Below are positions 46,066 to 58,486 of a DNA stretch of 64,000 nucleotides, one piece after another. A program made the position numbers and the translations under genes. This DNA comes from Pyronema omphalodes (Eukaryota; Ascomycota; Pezizomycetes; Pezizales; Pyronemataceae), in the NCBI GenBank assembly GCA_024516155.1, contig JAJJXM010000014.1, forward strand, positions 248,001 through 312,000, given 5' to 3'. The stretch's first letter is position 1, and each line of letters begins with the position of its first letter. A model generated the notes under the pieces. That model had not been told where the DNA came from and did not search any database. It saw only the letters and a list, made by a program, of their open reading frames with translations.

Positions 46066-47647
46066 ATGCCAGCAAAAACACTCGCCAACGCGGTTGAGGC
46101 TGGAAAGGCAGTGCATGGGATGGTAACCGTCATGGATCAACACGGAAAAGTCGTTCATAACGGGGTATGATTGGCCTTTTCAAATCCCCACGAAATCCAT
46201 GCAACCCCTCTAACCCCTCCTCTAGGGCAAAACCTTTTTCTCCGCATTCAAAGAAGCACGAGATGCCTACAAAGCGCGTAAAGCAGAGATTGCATCAGAA
46301 AGACAAGCCCAGCGTCGAGCTCGGGACTCTGTAATGGGACGGCGCCAGAGCACGTCACATCGCGCAATATCTGATAAACCCGAATCTGAAGACCGCCATA
46401 AAAAGTCGAAACACCGAAGACATAGCAAAGATACCAGGTCCATTGCAGATAGTGCATTTAGTGATGTTACAGAGGACGCCCTCGTCCCCAGCAGTGGAAA
46501 CACCCTCGCTCGCCGCGACTCCACTATGGACCATACCCGCCGATCTGAGGATAATGCCGTTTACGCGCGCGGCGCAGCGGGGGAGCTCGCAACTGCAGGA
46601 CAACCTATGGATATGGCCCCTGCGCTTTTCAACGACCCCACCGTAGTCGCCGTCCAAGCGCTTCTTTCAAGAGTTCAATCCATTATCGACGAAATTCAAT
46701 GCATCACCTTCGGACTTTCCACTTTGATTACCGAACTTCAAAAGACTCCCGAAACATTTGCCGCAGTCGGTTTATCGCTAGCAGAGATCGCACAGATGCT
46801 TACGCATATCGCACCTGGAGTTATGATCTTTCTCAAAACCGCCTACCCTACAATCTTTGCTCTCATCAGCAGCCCACATTTTGCAATCGTTGCTGGAGTT
46901 GGAACTGCTGCTACCGTGGTTGTGCTGGGAGGTTACAAAATCGTTAAATCCATCATGGCAGGCGCCGACGATAACCTCAAGATGGCGTATGGCGAGGTTC
47001 CGGATGAAGCGATTCTTGGAGGAGAAATCTTGGGAGAGGTCGATAGCGAGTATGAATATCGTAGCAGCGGAAAAGAATACATGCCCAGCCCCCGCCTTGA
47101 TGGATCTGGACGCCCTCAGCTCAAAAGCGCAAATACATACGTCGAGAGATTCCAGGGCGATGTTCCAATTGTGTCTCCCATGCCTAGAAGAAGTCATACT
47201 ATGCCCACGATTCCGGCACTACCACCTGCGGGGGAGAAGAGCTTTAGCAGTTCGAAGGAAGGCCATAAGTGGTTCAGAAGCGGATCGGACAAGGAGCATG
47301 AGCAGAGGAAGAAGGAGAAGGAGCGGCTCGCAAAGGCTGAGAAGGCTGAGAAGACTGAGAAATCTGATAAGAGAAAGGAGGAGAGACGGGATAGCGACAA
47401 GCGCAAGGAGCGTGATAATCGCACTTCGAAGAAGGAACGACCCAGAGAACACCGACATGGCAGTACTTCCTCGGGAGTTAGCAGTAATCGCGAATCCGGA
47501 TCGGATAAAAGTCGTGAACACGCTCCGAGGGAAAAGAAGTCAGAATCCTCCAGCAGGTCTAAGGAGGATAATAAGGAGAAACCGAAGGAGAAGAAGAAGG
47601 GAGGTTTTATGAAGGCGCTTGGGTTTGATGGAAGATCATCGACGTAG
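46066..47647 (+). CDS. Unrecognised protein with hydrophobic hairpin and charged C-terminus
   Basis: Two exons, 46066..46164 and 46226..47647 (61-nt intron, phase 0), encode 506 residues. Residues 1-90 are basic/amphipathic. Residues 180-235 look helical ('ALLSRVQSIIDEIQ'). Residues 240-300 hold two hydrophobic segments, the second Gly-rich ('IVAGVGTAATVVVLGGYKIV'), suggesting a membrane hairpin. Residues 390-506 are extremely Lys/Glu/Arg/Ser-rich, coiled-coil or disordered, and end in 'KKGGFMKALGFDGRSST'. The coding signature (long open frame, intron with good consensus) is convincing. I recognise no family; it may be a conserved ascomycete protein with a membrane-associated role. Confidence 0.75.
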
Positions 47648-49966
47648 AGAAGGGGTTACGACAGACGGTTTACGGATATTACATACCTTTTTGGCATCTT
47701 TTGCGGAGTTTTTTTTTTGTTTTGTGATGGTTTTAATGAGCGAGCTTTGTATAGATTGACGGATTGACGGATTGATGGGATGATGCAATGATGAAAAAAA
47801 AAACTTAATGTTTATATATGATAGGAATGAATTGGAAATGAAATTAGATATATATCAATTTGCATATCGTAGTTTGCATGAGATAAAGATACGGCAGAAA
47901 TTGGGTTGATCTGCATCCATATGATGAGGCAGAAATCACCCGCGAAGCTTCAAGCCATCGAAAGGAAGCGAGTATCAAGCGAGCCGCGATTGAGCAACCT
48001 AGAGTACACGAGCACACGCGAACAACTCATTCGGTACCTATACATAGAGTAGCACCTACCTACGCACTACATACAAGATATCACATCTCCGAATTCGCTA
48101 CGTACCCAAGCTACATATTGTGTCACCACCCCACCCACCCCGCCGTATCCGCACATGAAAAAAAAAACAATTTTTTTAATTCGCTAAGAATTGATGTTGC
48201 ATTTCACACCGTATGCAAACGCTCCGATCACCGGCATATCGGAATTCACACCTCAGGTTTCTCTATAACTACAAAGCATAAGCATAGCCTACAGGATTAT
48301 AGGACCAAAGCTATAGCTATAGCTATAACTATAACTATAGAACTATTAAGTATAGTATCATTATTTTATTATCGTACTTTGCGTCATTCTTTTCGTCATG
48401 TTTTCCATTATGCTTTTCGTCAGGTATCATACCTTAAATCAATCATCAAATTAAACTTCCCTCCCATCCATCCCTCCATAATCCTCCCTCCAGTCAACGA
48501 AGCAGCATCAGTATCAGTCAGCCATGATGGCAGAGTTTGAAAAACTCCATATCTCCATTTCATAAACTTGTATCCCCGTAGCCCCGTAGGCTGTAGCCTG
48601 GTAGCCTCATAACCGGCGGTGAAAAACAAGTGCAGATGTATATATGTACCTAAGATACCATGATACCAATGCATATATATAAATATCTGTGTATGGATGT
48701 AGAGGAATGAGGGTTGAAGTTCGGCTGGCTATAGATGAATCATGAGAGGTACATATGAGTGCAAGGCTCCGAGGAATTTTGCGGTGAGAGGAGGGGGGGG
48801 GGGGGGGGTTGGACCATGGATGGAAGGGTGGCGGGGTGAAGATACTTTGAGTATGTAGAGTACATGATGCACCACGGAGAATCTTGGGGTTCTATGGCTT
48901 CGGGAGTTTTCGGGAGATGTAGATTCGGGGCCCTGGAGTTCTATGACCTCAGAGTTCTATGGCTTCGGGTGTTTCGGGATTCTTGGATAGGGCATGATAA
49001 AGTTTCCACCGGCTCAGGGTTCGTGAGATCAAATTCCGGGTGGTATGAGCACCATATTACGGATTTCTCAGCGTATCCATCGCATCAGGCTTCGATACCT
49101 ACACTGCCACAGCAATCGGGGACTTATCTTATAAACGCAATTGGTTGAGGTATGATTATATGCGTTCACACACGTATGTTTCCATCAGCGGAGACCATGA
49201 GATGTGATATATACGTGCTATACATATTGGGAGTAAACTACTGGTTAATCTACTTACCTCTTCAACGACGTGGGCGATAGTATAATAAGTAGACTAATAT
49301 TACGGCCGGGTATTATCAAATCAGCCCAGTAACCAATTAAACCCATACGAATATCGAGTGATACTCCGGAGTCTCGGACCACCTATGGGGAGGCATGTGA
49401 GTATGGAGTATGGGGAAGAATATACTTTGAACGGAATTGACACATGGAAGAGTGTAGAAAAACAACGAGGCTCCGATAAACCCCTAATCCTCGCTGCCTC
49501 ATTGAACTGAACAAAATACTCATTGCGATTACCTCCCAGATTCCTAGCAGGGAAAAAAGAGTATACACAATTATCAAATTATCAAACCCGTAAAAAAAAA
49601 ACCCCAAAAAACCAACGCGAAAATCCAAAAAATAAAAATAAAAATAAAAATGAAAAAAACACACGGAAACCATAAAAAGCACGGAAAAATAAAAATCCAA
49701 ACAAAAAGAATAATCAATTCTCCAGTATTCACAAAATGTAACCTAAACTAAAAAAGAGAAATTGATAATAATCCATAATAGAAAAAAAAATCTATACCAT
49801 ACGCCGACGAACTCCCGGACCTTGTTTTTCGTTCAATTCCATTCCTCCTCGGCCAACTCCTTCAACTCCGGATTTGACAACTTTCCTGACACCGCGAACT
49901 CCAGCTCCAGCTCCAACTCCGACTCAAGAACCATGACTTGCCCATCCCGTCCCCCCTATTAACTGC
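47648..49966. other. Convergent intergenic region, no gene recognised
   Basis: This lies between two convergent genes. It holds AGCTAT/AACTAT repeats (48308-48345), a G-run near 48789-48807, GTTCTATGGCTTCGGG repeated near 48890 and 48955, and A-rich sequence (49590-49790). No gene is seen. Confidence 0.55.
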
Positions 49967-52900
49967 TTAAGGATTTCCGAATCCCTGACTATTCTCTAAA
50001 GCCGCCAGTAGCTTCCTCTTCAACTTCTCCTTGTCCTTATACTCGGGCAACAGCAACCTTCCAAAGCACGTCAAACTACTCGGCAACCTTTCCGAATCCT
50101 CTCCATTCCTGATGATATAGAACATAATTCTATCCACACCACCAACGGGGACTCTCCTGGAGCTCGTCACAAACTCCAACAAAAGTCCCATTTGCGTATC
50201 ACTAAACTCCTTAACCACATCCCAAAACATCTTAATCGTCGTATGATTTGCATGGTATCCATCTTCATATTTCGCAACTTTCCGTAACTCGGAAACCGAA
50301 AGTGGGGTAGAAATGCCCTCTACCATTAACTGGAGATGAGATGCGGAGAAGAGCTGTAGAGGCCGAGATTGGACTACGGTGTTGAATCCGGTGGCGAAGG
50401 CTCGAAATTGGCGGGAGATGGAGGCGTTGCAGAGCCAGTGGATGTAGTCTTTTACATACTCCTCACGGGTGTCATTGGTGACAACTGGAGCTTCGGGAAC
50501 TTCACGGATCGACTCAGGAGGTGGTGAAGCAGGCTTGACAGGTAATGGAGTAGGGCTACGGGAAGTGCGAAGTGGGGTTGTGGCGGCGGTAATGACAGAA
50601 CCTGCTGCTTCGGATGAGGAGGGTTGGCCAATGGTTGAGGATGGTTCGGCGATGTCGCTACCAGTCGGTGAAAAATCTGTAAGACGGTCGTCCCAGTCGC
50701 TCCCATCATCTGTGGGAAGAGGAATATTGAAGGCTTCTATGGGAATCTCTGGGAGGATCGGGGGGTCAGGATGTATTGGTGTTGTTTCGATGCTGATTTC
50801 AGTGCTACTAGACGGCTCGCTTTCTTGATGAGAAGAGGGTTCTTCCGGGATGGGTTCCGGATGCTCTATCTCTACCGCTGGCTCTGACCATATCACTGAA
50901 GAAGACAACCAGTCTCCTTCAGGCCGTAGTGCACTATTGTCATTATCTTCATTTGAAGATACTTCTGATGACATCTCAGCGTTGAGGTCGACGTAGGAGA
51001 CAGTGTATCTAGTTGTGCCAGTTTCACGGCGGGCTAGACGTGCTTCATTCTCTTCTCTTTCGTTGATTTCGTTAAGAATATCAGTCAGACCACTTCCTAG
51101 CCAGTTGGTCGAGATGCTTTCTTCTACTGTGTTTGGAAGCCAGTCTTCAATTCCTCCTAGGGCGTCGGTTTCTGGCTCAGGTGGTGGTAACGGGCGCTTT
51201 TCGACGATCCGAGGAATTGGTCGTTCCAGATAATAGGGACCATTCTCTTTGGCATCCAGCATATTGATAGATCGTACTTCATCAAAAACAGAGTAAGAGT
51301 ATTCATAAGTCCGAACGAAAACGTCGCCAACATCTCCATCGGTCCAGTTTAACATTTCCTTCATACCTTTGTAGAGCTCAGGCCATGCATCGCCAATGTC
51401 ATCAAGTGTTGGGTTACTGCCTAGAAGCTTGATGTAGAGAGCCTTGGGGAAGTTAACTGGCAGGGTAATTCCGTTGTAGATTGCCAAACCCATGGCAACT
51501 CCGACAAGCTCAAACTTTTGTTCTGACTCAATACTGCTCTCACAGAACCAGGAGAAACGAGTACGATCGTCGGTTGTAAAGAGGGCGTATTCGGGCTTTA
51601 AAATTTCTGTAATGAGTAGCGAGAAGAATTCTTGCTGAACTCCTCCTTGGTCCACACCTTCTTCACCATCCGCAAAACGTATTTTTAGTGGCCGCATGAG
51701 CTCCCGTTGCTCTCGGTGAATCAACTGGTTAAATGCGTCTTCCAGTAGGTGCGATCTTCGGACCGTGAGGACGAAGTAGATATTTAAGGAGGTAGCCATT
51801 TCGGTGGCAAGAATAGGATAAGAAGATCGTGTCAAGTCGTTCATTTGTCCTGCCATACGAATGGCAGAAATGGAGGTTTCGTAGGCCTTCTTCATGATAT
51901 CGAGATTTATGGCGCGGAAGAAGGTGACCAAATGGCTGGGAGAGAAAATGTATCTGTGGTTGAGAATGTGAAATTCGTCGCGCTCTGAATATCTAGGGTT
52001 GTTTGCATGAAGAAACCAATCAACCGGACAGGTCCATGCATTGATAGCCTCCCCAATTGACTTTGTTTCAAAGTCAACTGGAAGAATGCCGAAATCTTCG
52101 TGATTGTTGAAGAGAAACTGGAACATTTGTATGCATGCGCCGGGGAGACTCGCGCGCTTGATTAATTCTTGTCCGTCCCAACTCCTCATAAATACGGCTC
52201 GTGTCCATTCCAGAGTACACCTAGCCAATCCTATAGCACCTCGAATATTTTTGAGGTTAATTTGTTTAAGCGAATCCGTACCATATTCTTTTGTAACCTG
52301 TTCTTCAGTTCGTAACATAGCTAGTTTGTGACACTTTTGTAAATATTTGCTCAGTAATTTCAGACAATCTACTGCCTGATCACTAGACTGTTCCTGTCGT
52401 AGGGCTATTGCTCGTAATACTCGTTTCATCAGTCGTTCGGCCAGCTCGTCATCCAAGCCAATATCAGGTGCACTATCATTGGCGCTAGATGTCACTCTGC
52501 CGGATTTCCTCAGTTCGGAAACGATTCGAAAAACATCATCGTCTCTTACAAGACCATTCTCAAGAACATGGAGAGCTATGACAATCATACCAACAGCTTC
52601 GCGGTTTGGTAGTCCTTTACCGGGTTTTGTAAAAACCAGGGCTAAGCCTGCCCACATGCTACGCTTTACTCGCTCTTCCCAACCGTTTTTGTTCAACACA
52701 TCCAGGCTTTTATTAATAGATTCGGGGTCGAATTCAACCCATTCACTATCTCCTATTCCACCAAACGAATGTAGTAACGATGATGGAGTCGAGAAGACAT
52801 AGAATATACTCTGCTCAGCGAATAGCTCCGCCTCTCTTCTCTGTGATGGCGAGTATTCGGCACGAGTGCACATTTCAGCCAGCGCAATGCAAATACTCTC

Positions 52901-53864
52901 GTCTAGTATTCTTAAGCTTTGTGCTTGCCTTGTATCGGGTGTAGTTTGTGTAGTTTTTGCAACGTAGCGCGGAATTTCCTGGCGTGGCGTGGTAGGAGGT
53001 GTTTGTTTTGGGTCCCGATCCTGATGTATATTTCCAAATGAAAAGGGATGAGTATCCACAATGGGTGGTTTCGTCTTAGGCGAGGATGGATTTCGATCCT
53101 TAAACGAATGCCTCCTCTTTAGAGCCTCACGCCGTTCTAGTATCTCCCGGTGCCTTATTGGGCTCACAGGGTCAGCCTGATAGCTTATTCGACCTGTATC
53201 CATAATCTCCATAGGATTGTTCGGCCGTAAGAGTTTTCTTCTAGATTCCTCTGGGGTAGGTTGTGTCTCCGGTTCTGTTTGCTCTGGATCTGGCGCAGGC
53301 ATTGACTCAACATTCTTCATTGGCCCAGTACTAAACAGCTGTTGTGTAAACGACCTGGGATCTTTTAATCCCTTATCTTTAACTGCGCTAACCTCCGAAT
53401 TCGCAGGCCGATTCTCTTTCTCTTCTGAATCTTCATCTGTTGGAGGTGAAGGGGTGACAGGCTCCCCGGGACATAGCGCTGCCAAAGGGTCATCCTGAGT
53501 AGCAAGGCTGCAGGCGATCACTCTCGCAGAAAGTAAGGTTAACCGTCTCGAGGCACTGGAGTTTCGCGCGAGTCGTTTTCGTGAAGTATAGCATGTGGAA
53601 GTGTCACATGACTCTCGTTTGCATCCATAGAGGAGCTGATTAACGTATCTATGCTGTTAGCTTGCTGATACCGATGCGGATCGTGGTGGCGAACCTCTGG
53701 ACGAGCTTCTGAAAGTTCTGTCTTCGTTGCTCGTCCACAAGTTGTTGGATTTTGCTCGGTCGCCCCACGGAGATCGTGTGCTTCGTTACGATGGGTTGTG
53801 CGTGTGGTGGTAGTGTGGGGTTGCGATGTCGTTGGGCGCCGGGGACATCTGAAGCGGCATCCAT
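49967..53864 (-). CDS. HUL4: HUL4-like HECT E3 ubiquitin ligase
   Basis: Exon 1 is 53695..53864 and exon 2 is 49967..53648; a 46-nt intron with a GCTAACA branch site is spliced in phase 2. This gives 1283 residues. Exon 1 ends '...QKLVQR' and exon 2 begins 'YVNQLLYGCKRESCDTSTC', the Cys-rich N-terminal zinc-like element of the HUL4 family, followed by 'LATQDDPLAALCPG'. The HECT domain begins near residue 700 ('PLKIRFADGEEGVDQGGVQQ') and ends with the catalytic 'LTCFGRLLLPEY', Cys1251. It accepts ubiquitin from an E2 on this Cys and passes it to substrates. About 260 residues of Ser/Pro/Glu-rich sequence (about 850-1110) interrupt the HECT N-lobe. The model without exon 1 would have to start at a GTG codon, which argues for exon 1. 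Confidence 0.92.
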
Positions 53865-55937
53865 CGTCTTATGGAGCTCCGTTGAAAGATAGTTGCTCCG
53901 TCGGTGATGTCTGTGTCCGTCCGTGCTTGTAGTTGACAGCTGTTGTAGCTGTGTCGTTTCTGGGGAGAGCTGGAAACAAGTGCAGCTCAGCTTGGACAGT
54001 GGCGCCGCGTGCGACGTGCCGGGATTAAACTACGTGACAAGAACCACTCAGCGGCTGTGCGCGTAGAAAGCGCGAGGCTACTGGTGAAGCGCCGTGTTTC
54101 TATATTGAAGAATAAATATTGATTGTTTGGCATATATTTCTCGGAATAATTAAGAAATTTTCTTCAAGATTTATATAACAAACTTATCTACTCAGTAATT
54201 GGTTGGACGTTGGTGTTTTATGCACTGGTCCTAAAACCCTAACCACGGTTTTTTGTCAAAAATTGGACTGAAGATGCACCCATCAGCTCTTCTCTGGGCG
54301 GGTTTCTGTTGATAAATATTGTCTTTTGTAGCCTTGAGACATTCAAGTTGTAATAAAAATGAGGGAGAATGACGGTGGCAGATGGTGCGTTGAGGGAACT
54401 TCGGCGCATGCACCGGATCTACGAGTGATGACAGCGGTGTAAACTTCTAGGTGGATGCATTCCTCCTCCATCTATTCACGTGATATAAATAATGCAACGA
54501 CGAAACAACTGAACCTTCCTAATTCTCTTACACGCATGTGTTTTATGTCTCAAACCATGTCTCTGAAACAAAATTTCTAAATGAGACAAAGGGTTACCAG
54601 TATAATGTACTTTTTGACAAAGTTTTACTCATTCCATTCATTACTGTTCGACATTTATTCGACCCCACCAAGAGCTTCGAATGGGCCCAACGGTTCTATC
54701 GTATATCCGGACTGTAGAATTACCCCCACTTGAAGTACAGTTCTGCATGTGCGAAATGCATCTGCAGAGCTAGAGTCTGTGGCTAGATCCCTTATATCTT
54801 TATACATAGGCTCCCGCCTCGGCTATTTACCAATCTCCACACTGTAAAAGTGCCAACTGCGAATCTCTTCATGTTAAAATACAATCAGATTTATACAAAT
54901 TTTCACAGGAAAAGATTTCCAAGTTTCATATTGGTACGATAAATAACTGTAGGTATAGAAATACTCTTGCCCAAAAATTTCAATAAAAACTTACGGCTCC
55001 ATAACTTACTTAATTCCGCGGCTGAGACGAGGCAGATATTTTGAACTCAACACATGCTCTAGAGTTGGAAGTGGGTCCTTCTGTGAGGCCTCGATGCGCC
55101 TATTACCGGCGGCACTTGATTACACATCAAGCCTCCTACATCATGACGTCGGCTGGCTCGACCAAATAATTTAGCCTGACTTGGGCTTGTGCTCAGGTTG
55201 GGATCACTTTTATCCATGCCTCCAACATTTGTCCATCAGCCTTCTTTGACGAATTCCATAGATTCCATGTACCTGAGTATGTACATAAGTTCTTCAATTT
55301 CTCCGAAAACTGAGGCCCAATCAGAGAGTTGACTGCTTGGCGCTGCAATGTTTCTCCGGCCATTGAGGTTCGATTTAACGGGTTCTCGACTCAGGATTCG
55401 CGAATTCCATCTGCAACGCATCTGAATCCCTTCCTGCAGTTTAGCGCACCCCGCTAGCGATAACTTGGAAACCAAACTTGCGGGGAATCCGGGGGGTTAC
55501 CGGAGTTCGCTGGGATGGGCATCTGGAGCGCGCATTTATCCGAATGGGCGGAGATCCGAACCGACATCTCGCCTTCATTTCAACCAATAAGTGGATGGAA
55601 TTTCTGGAAATACCCGGAGCTAAGATGGCCGTGCGTTGAAATTCATCCAGCATTTCCATCCTGGGAAACAGCTTTGGAGCGGCACAAGGATCTCCGCAAT
55701 GTCAATTTCCCCGATCTTTTCCCCACAACAGACGCGAGAAGATGGCGTCTGGTCTATGGAGATATCATAGTGACCAGACCGTTCCGTACACCCGATGGAG
55801 GCGGCGGTTCCTGCTCCACAGCTCGGCCGATGCAGTGGAATAGAATTGACCTTATATGTTGAACAGAGAGCATAAAATGCAGCTGATGTTCCACTTCGAA
55901 ATTTCCAATATCCCAATATCCCATTATTAACACCAAA
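53865..55937. other. Divergent promoter region, no gene recognised
   Basis: This lies between HUL4 and the SGNH esterase. Short open frames (for example minus 55620..56075, which overlaps the esterase) are spurious. No repeat or RNA gene is recognised. Confidence 0.5.
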
Positions 55938-57086
55938 ATGAAGCTCCTTTCCCTCCTTACCCTTGCTACCTCTGCCATCCTCGCGGCCGCAGCTCCTTCT
56001 GACGAAGCTCGTCATGGAAACGGTGTACCAAAGACCATCCTCGCCTTCGGAGACAGGTAAGGAACTCTTGGTCAATTTCTAGATGTCTTTATCTTTCTAA
56101 CACTCTATAGTTACACCGATGAAGGTCGCCTCAACTACATGATCGCCAACAACGGCTCCTACCCTCCCGACGGATACATCTCCCCCGATACCGCCGTCAC
56201 CGCCTCCGGAGGCCGTTCCTGGGCTCGCTACGCCGCCTACTACACCGGTGCCACTCTCTACAACTACGCCGTCTCTGGAGCCGTTTGCTCCAATGAGATT
56301 ACCCCCCGTTACACTGCCTGGCTTCACGGAAACTTCCCCTCAGTCCGGGAATACGAGGTTCCTCAGTTCGCCAAGGACTTGAAGGCCGGAGATGTTAAGC
56401 TCGACTGGAAGAACACCGTCTCTGTTTTGTGGATTGGAACCAACGATCTCGGTGGAGATTTGTTGTTGGGTCACTCTCAGGTGCCTGGAAAGACTATGGT
56501 TGATTACACCAGATGTGTTTGGGAGCAGCTTGAGACTCTTTACAAGATGGGTTCAAGAAAGTTCGTCTTGATCAACGTTGCTGCTTTGGGTAAGCAATTT
56601 TTTTTCTCTTACTGTTTAACAACTGTCAGAGACTGACGAAAGATAACAGAACTCTCCCCTCTCTACATTGCCGGTGGAGTACCCGGACCCAACCGTTTCT
56701 GGACTCTTAAGGGAGACAACACCACCGACATTTCCTCTCGCATGACTGAGAATGTCGCCGCGGTCAACGAAATATTTTCTCTCCGTGCCGAGACCCACAA
56801 GATGAAGGGAGCTAAAGTTGCTATCTTGAACGCAAACGGATTGTTCAGAGATGTCTGGCACCACCCTGAGAACTACCTTAACGGTACCGAGCCGTTGAAT
56901 GTCAAGGGATGGACCAACCACTGTGATATCAACTTTGAGAACTGCTGGCAGGAGCAGCCTGAGAACAGAGATGCTTACATGTGGTTCGATGAGCTTCATC
57001 CTTCTGAGCAGGTTGGAAGAGTTCTTGCCAAGGAGTTTACTAAGGTGGTTGAGGGAAAGAAGAGTGCTTGGGCAACTTGGTACTAA
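55938..57086 (+). CDS. Secreted SGNH/GDSL esterase (CE16-like)
   Basis: Three exons, 55938..56056, 56111..56589 and 56650..57086 (introns 54 and 60 nt), encode 344 residues. A signal peptide covers residues 1-19 ('MKLLSLLTLATSAILAAAA'). SGNH blocks: I 'LAFGDSYTD' with the nucleophilic Ser across the exon 1/2 junction, III 'LWIGTNDLG', and V 'WFDELHPSEQ' with catalytic Asp and His. The protein resembles fungal carbohydrate-esterase family 16 acetylesterases, which remove acetyl groups from hemicellulose-derived oligosaccharides outside the cell. An Asn-X-Thr site near 'NGTEPL' may be glycosylated. The exact substrate is inferred. Confidence 0.9.
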
Positions 57087-57936
57087 ACGAGAAGGAGGAA
57101 ATTATAATGCACGACGTAATGTCTAATGAAGAAGACGAACTGTAAATAATAAGAGTTGCTATATAATTGCATATCAAAAGGATGAAAAACTTACTTTTTT
57201 TTATTCAAGCCGTGATGTCCAAACTTTCTGAAACCCATGCATAGTCAGTCGATTAGTCCATGAACCATATTTTTTCGACTGTCCATTAAATGAATTACAA
57301 GGTTAGCCATGGATAAAAACCATGCCCAGACACTCATTGAGGAGTTTTAATGACGGAAAGAATCCAAATCTATATATGTGATAAGCTTCTTCACTTGTAA
57401 TCGGAGGGAGTCAACGGAAAGGAACTCAATTAGGTGATCAAATCTGGGCGAAAATCAAGCTCCGTACAATTTCCATAGTTTCAGGGGAAACAGAGAATTT
57501 TACATATCTAAGCTGCTAAATATTTCGATTAAGAAGACGAGATTTAGTGTTCCGGGCTGGGTGTATGATTATGTTCCGAGTGCCTGGCAATGAGCAAGGT
57601 CGTTGGGTTTGACCCGAGTGCGTCATAGTCGATCACTCGACATTTCGCGTAAATTAGGTCAACAGATCATGCTCTATACTTGCCCCTCCGATTATATCTG
57701 TAGCAATATAATCTCTCTAGAAGAAAACTGTGTTGCAGTAAAGCAAAATACACCCTCTATCACGCGCGCCTACACGCGTAACCCATCTCCACCCCACCCT
57801 TGACCGCGCTAACCTAATTCCACCTAGCGTCCCCGGGTAACCAAAATTTTGGCACCCCACGTCGGAGGTTCAGCGAGGCAGGCGGTTGCTTGCTTCACGT
57901 CGACGCCGAAACGGAACCCACGAACTCTCCCCAAAA
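57087..57936. other. Intergenic, bL33m promoter
   Basis: The esterase 3' flank is followed by unique sequence leading to the bL33m start. Nothing else is recognised. Confidence 0.5.
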
Positions 57937-58486
57937 ATGGCAAAGAAAGGTACAGTATAAGAAAAAAAAACCTACCCGCGAAGCTTTTGGAAGATATGGA
58001 GAGCTAATATGGTATTAGCAAAATCTCGTACCGTCGCTGTAAGGCTTATCTCTATGGCCTTGACCGGTTACTATAGAACCCTCGTTAGACCGAGAGCCCA
58101 TCATCCGCTTTCTATGATTAAATATGACCCCATTGGTTGGTGTCCCTGATGCTTTGGTGTTTGGGGGTTTAGAGGAGGAGACACGAGGAAGGGTCGGCTA
58201 CGGGTGGAGTTGCGCACGCGATCTCGGGGGTGCGTCGGCGGTGCGTCGGCGGAGGAACGGAGAGCAGGAGGAGGAAGTGGGTCACGGCGTATTGCGACAC
58301 GGGGAAGACTGTGATACGAATGGGCAAGAGAGAAGAGAAGGAGTGCGCGGCGACGGGATTGTTGAAGCGGCGAAAGGACAGGCGTGCTGGGAAGGTAGAT
58401 TTTGAATGGATGGAGGCTAACAGGTGCAAATAGTCAAGCGTAACGTCTTGTTCCTTGAGCAGAAGCGTAAGGGTGGAAGCAAATAA
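57937..58486 (+). CDS. MRPL39: Mitochondrial ribosomal protein bL33m
   Basis: Three short exons, 57937..57949, 58019..58135 and 58434..58486, give 60 residues. Exon 1 encodes only 'MAKK' plus one base. Exon 2 encodes '[20 protein letters not shown]' and '[16 protein letters not shown]'. Exon 3 encodes '[16 protein letters not shown]' and a stop. Together they match the bL33 family (K-S-R-T..RL.S..GY.., YDP..KR.VLF.E.K), as in yeast Mrpl39. The introns are 69 and 298 nt, with GAGCTAAT and GGCTAACA branch sites and TAG acceptors. Both junctions keep phase 1. The protein is part of the large mitochondrial ribosomal subunit; unlike bacterial L33 members with CxxC pairs, none is present. The larger open frames at 58124-58433 lie in intron 2 and are not genes. 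Confidence 0.93.

Noticed and set aside
58124..58433. Arg/Glu-rich frames downstream of the bL33m start
   Set aside because: They lie inside the 298-nt second intron of bL33m, which has clean splice signals.
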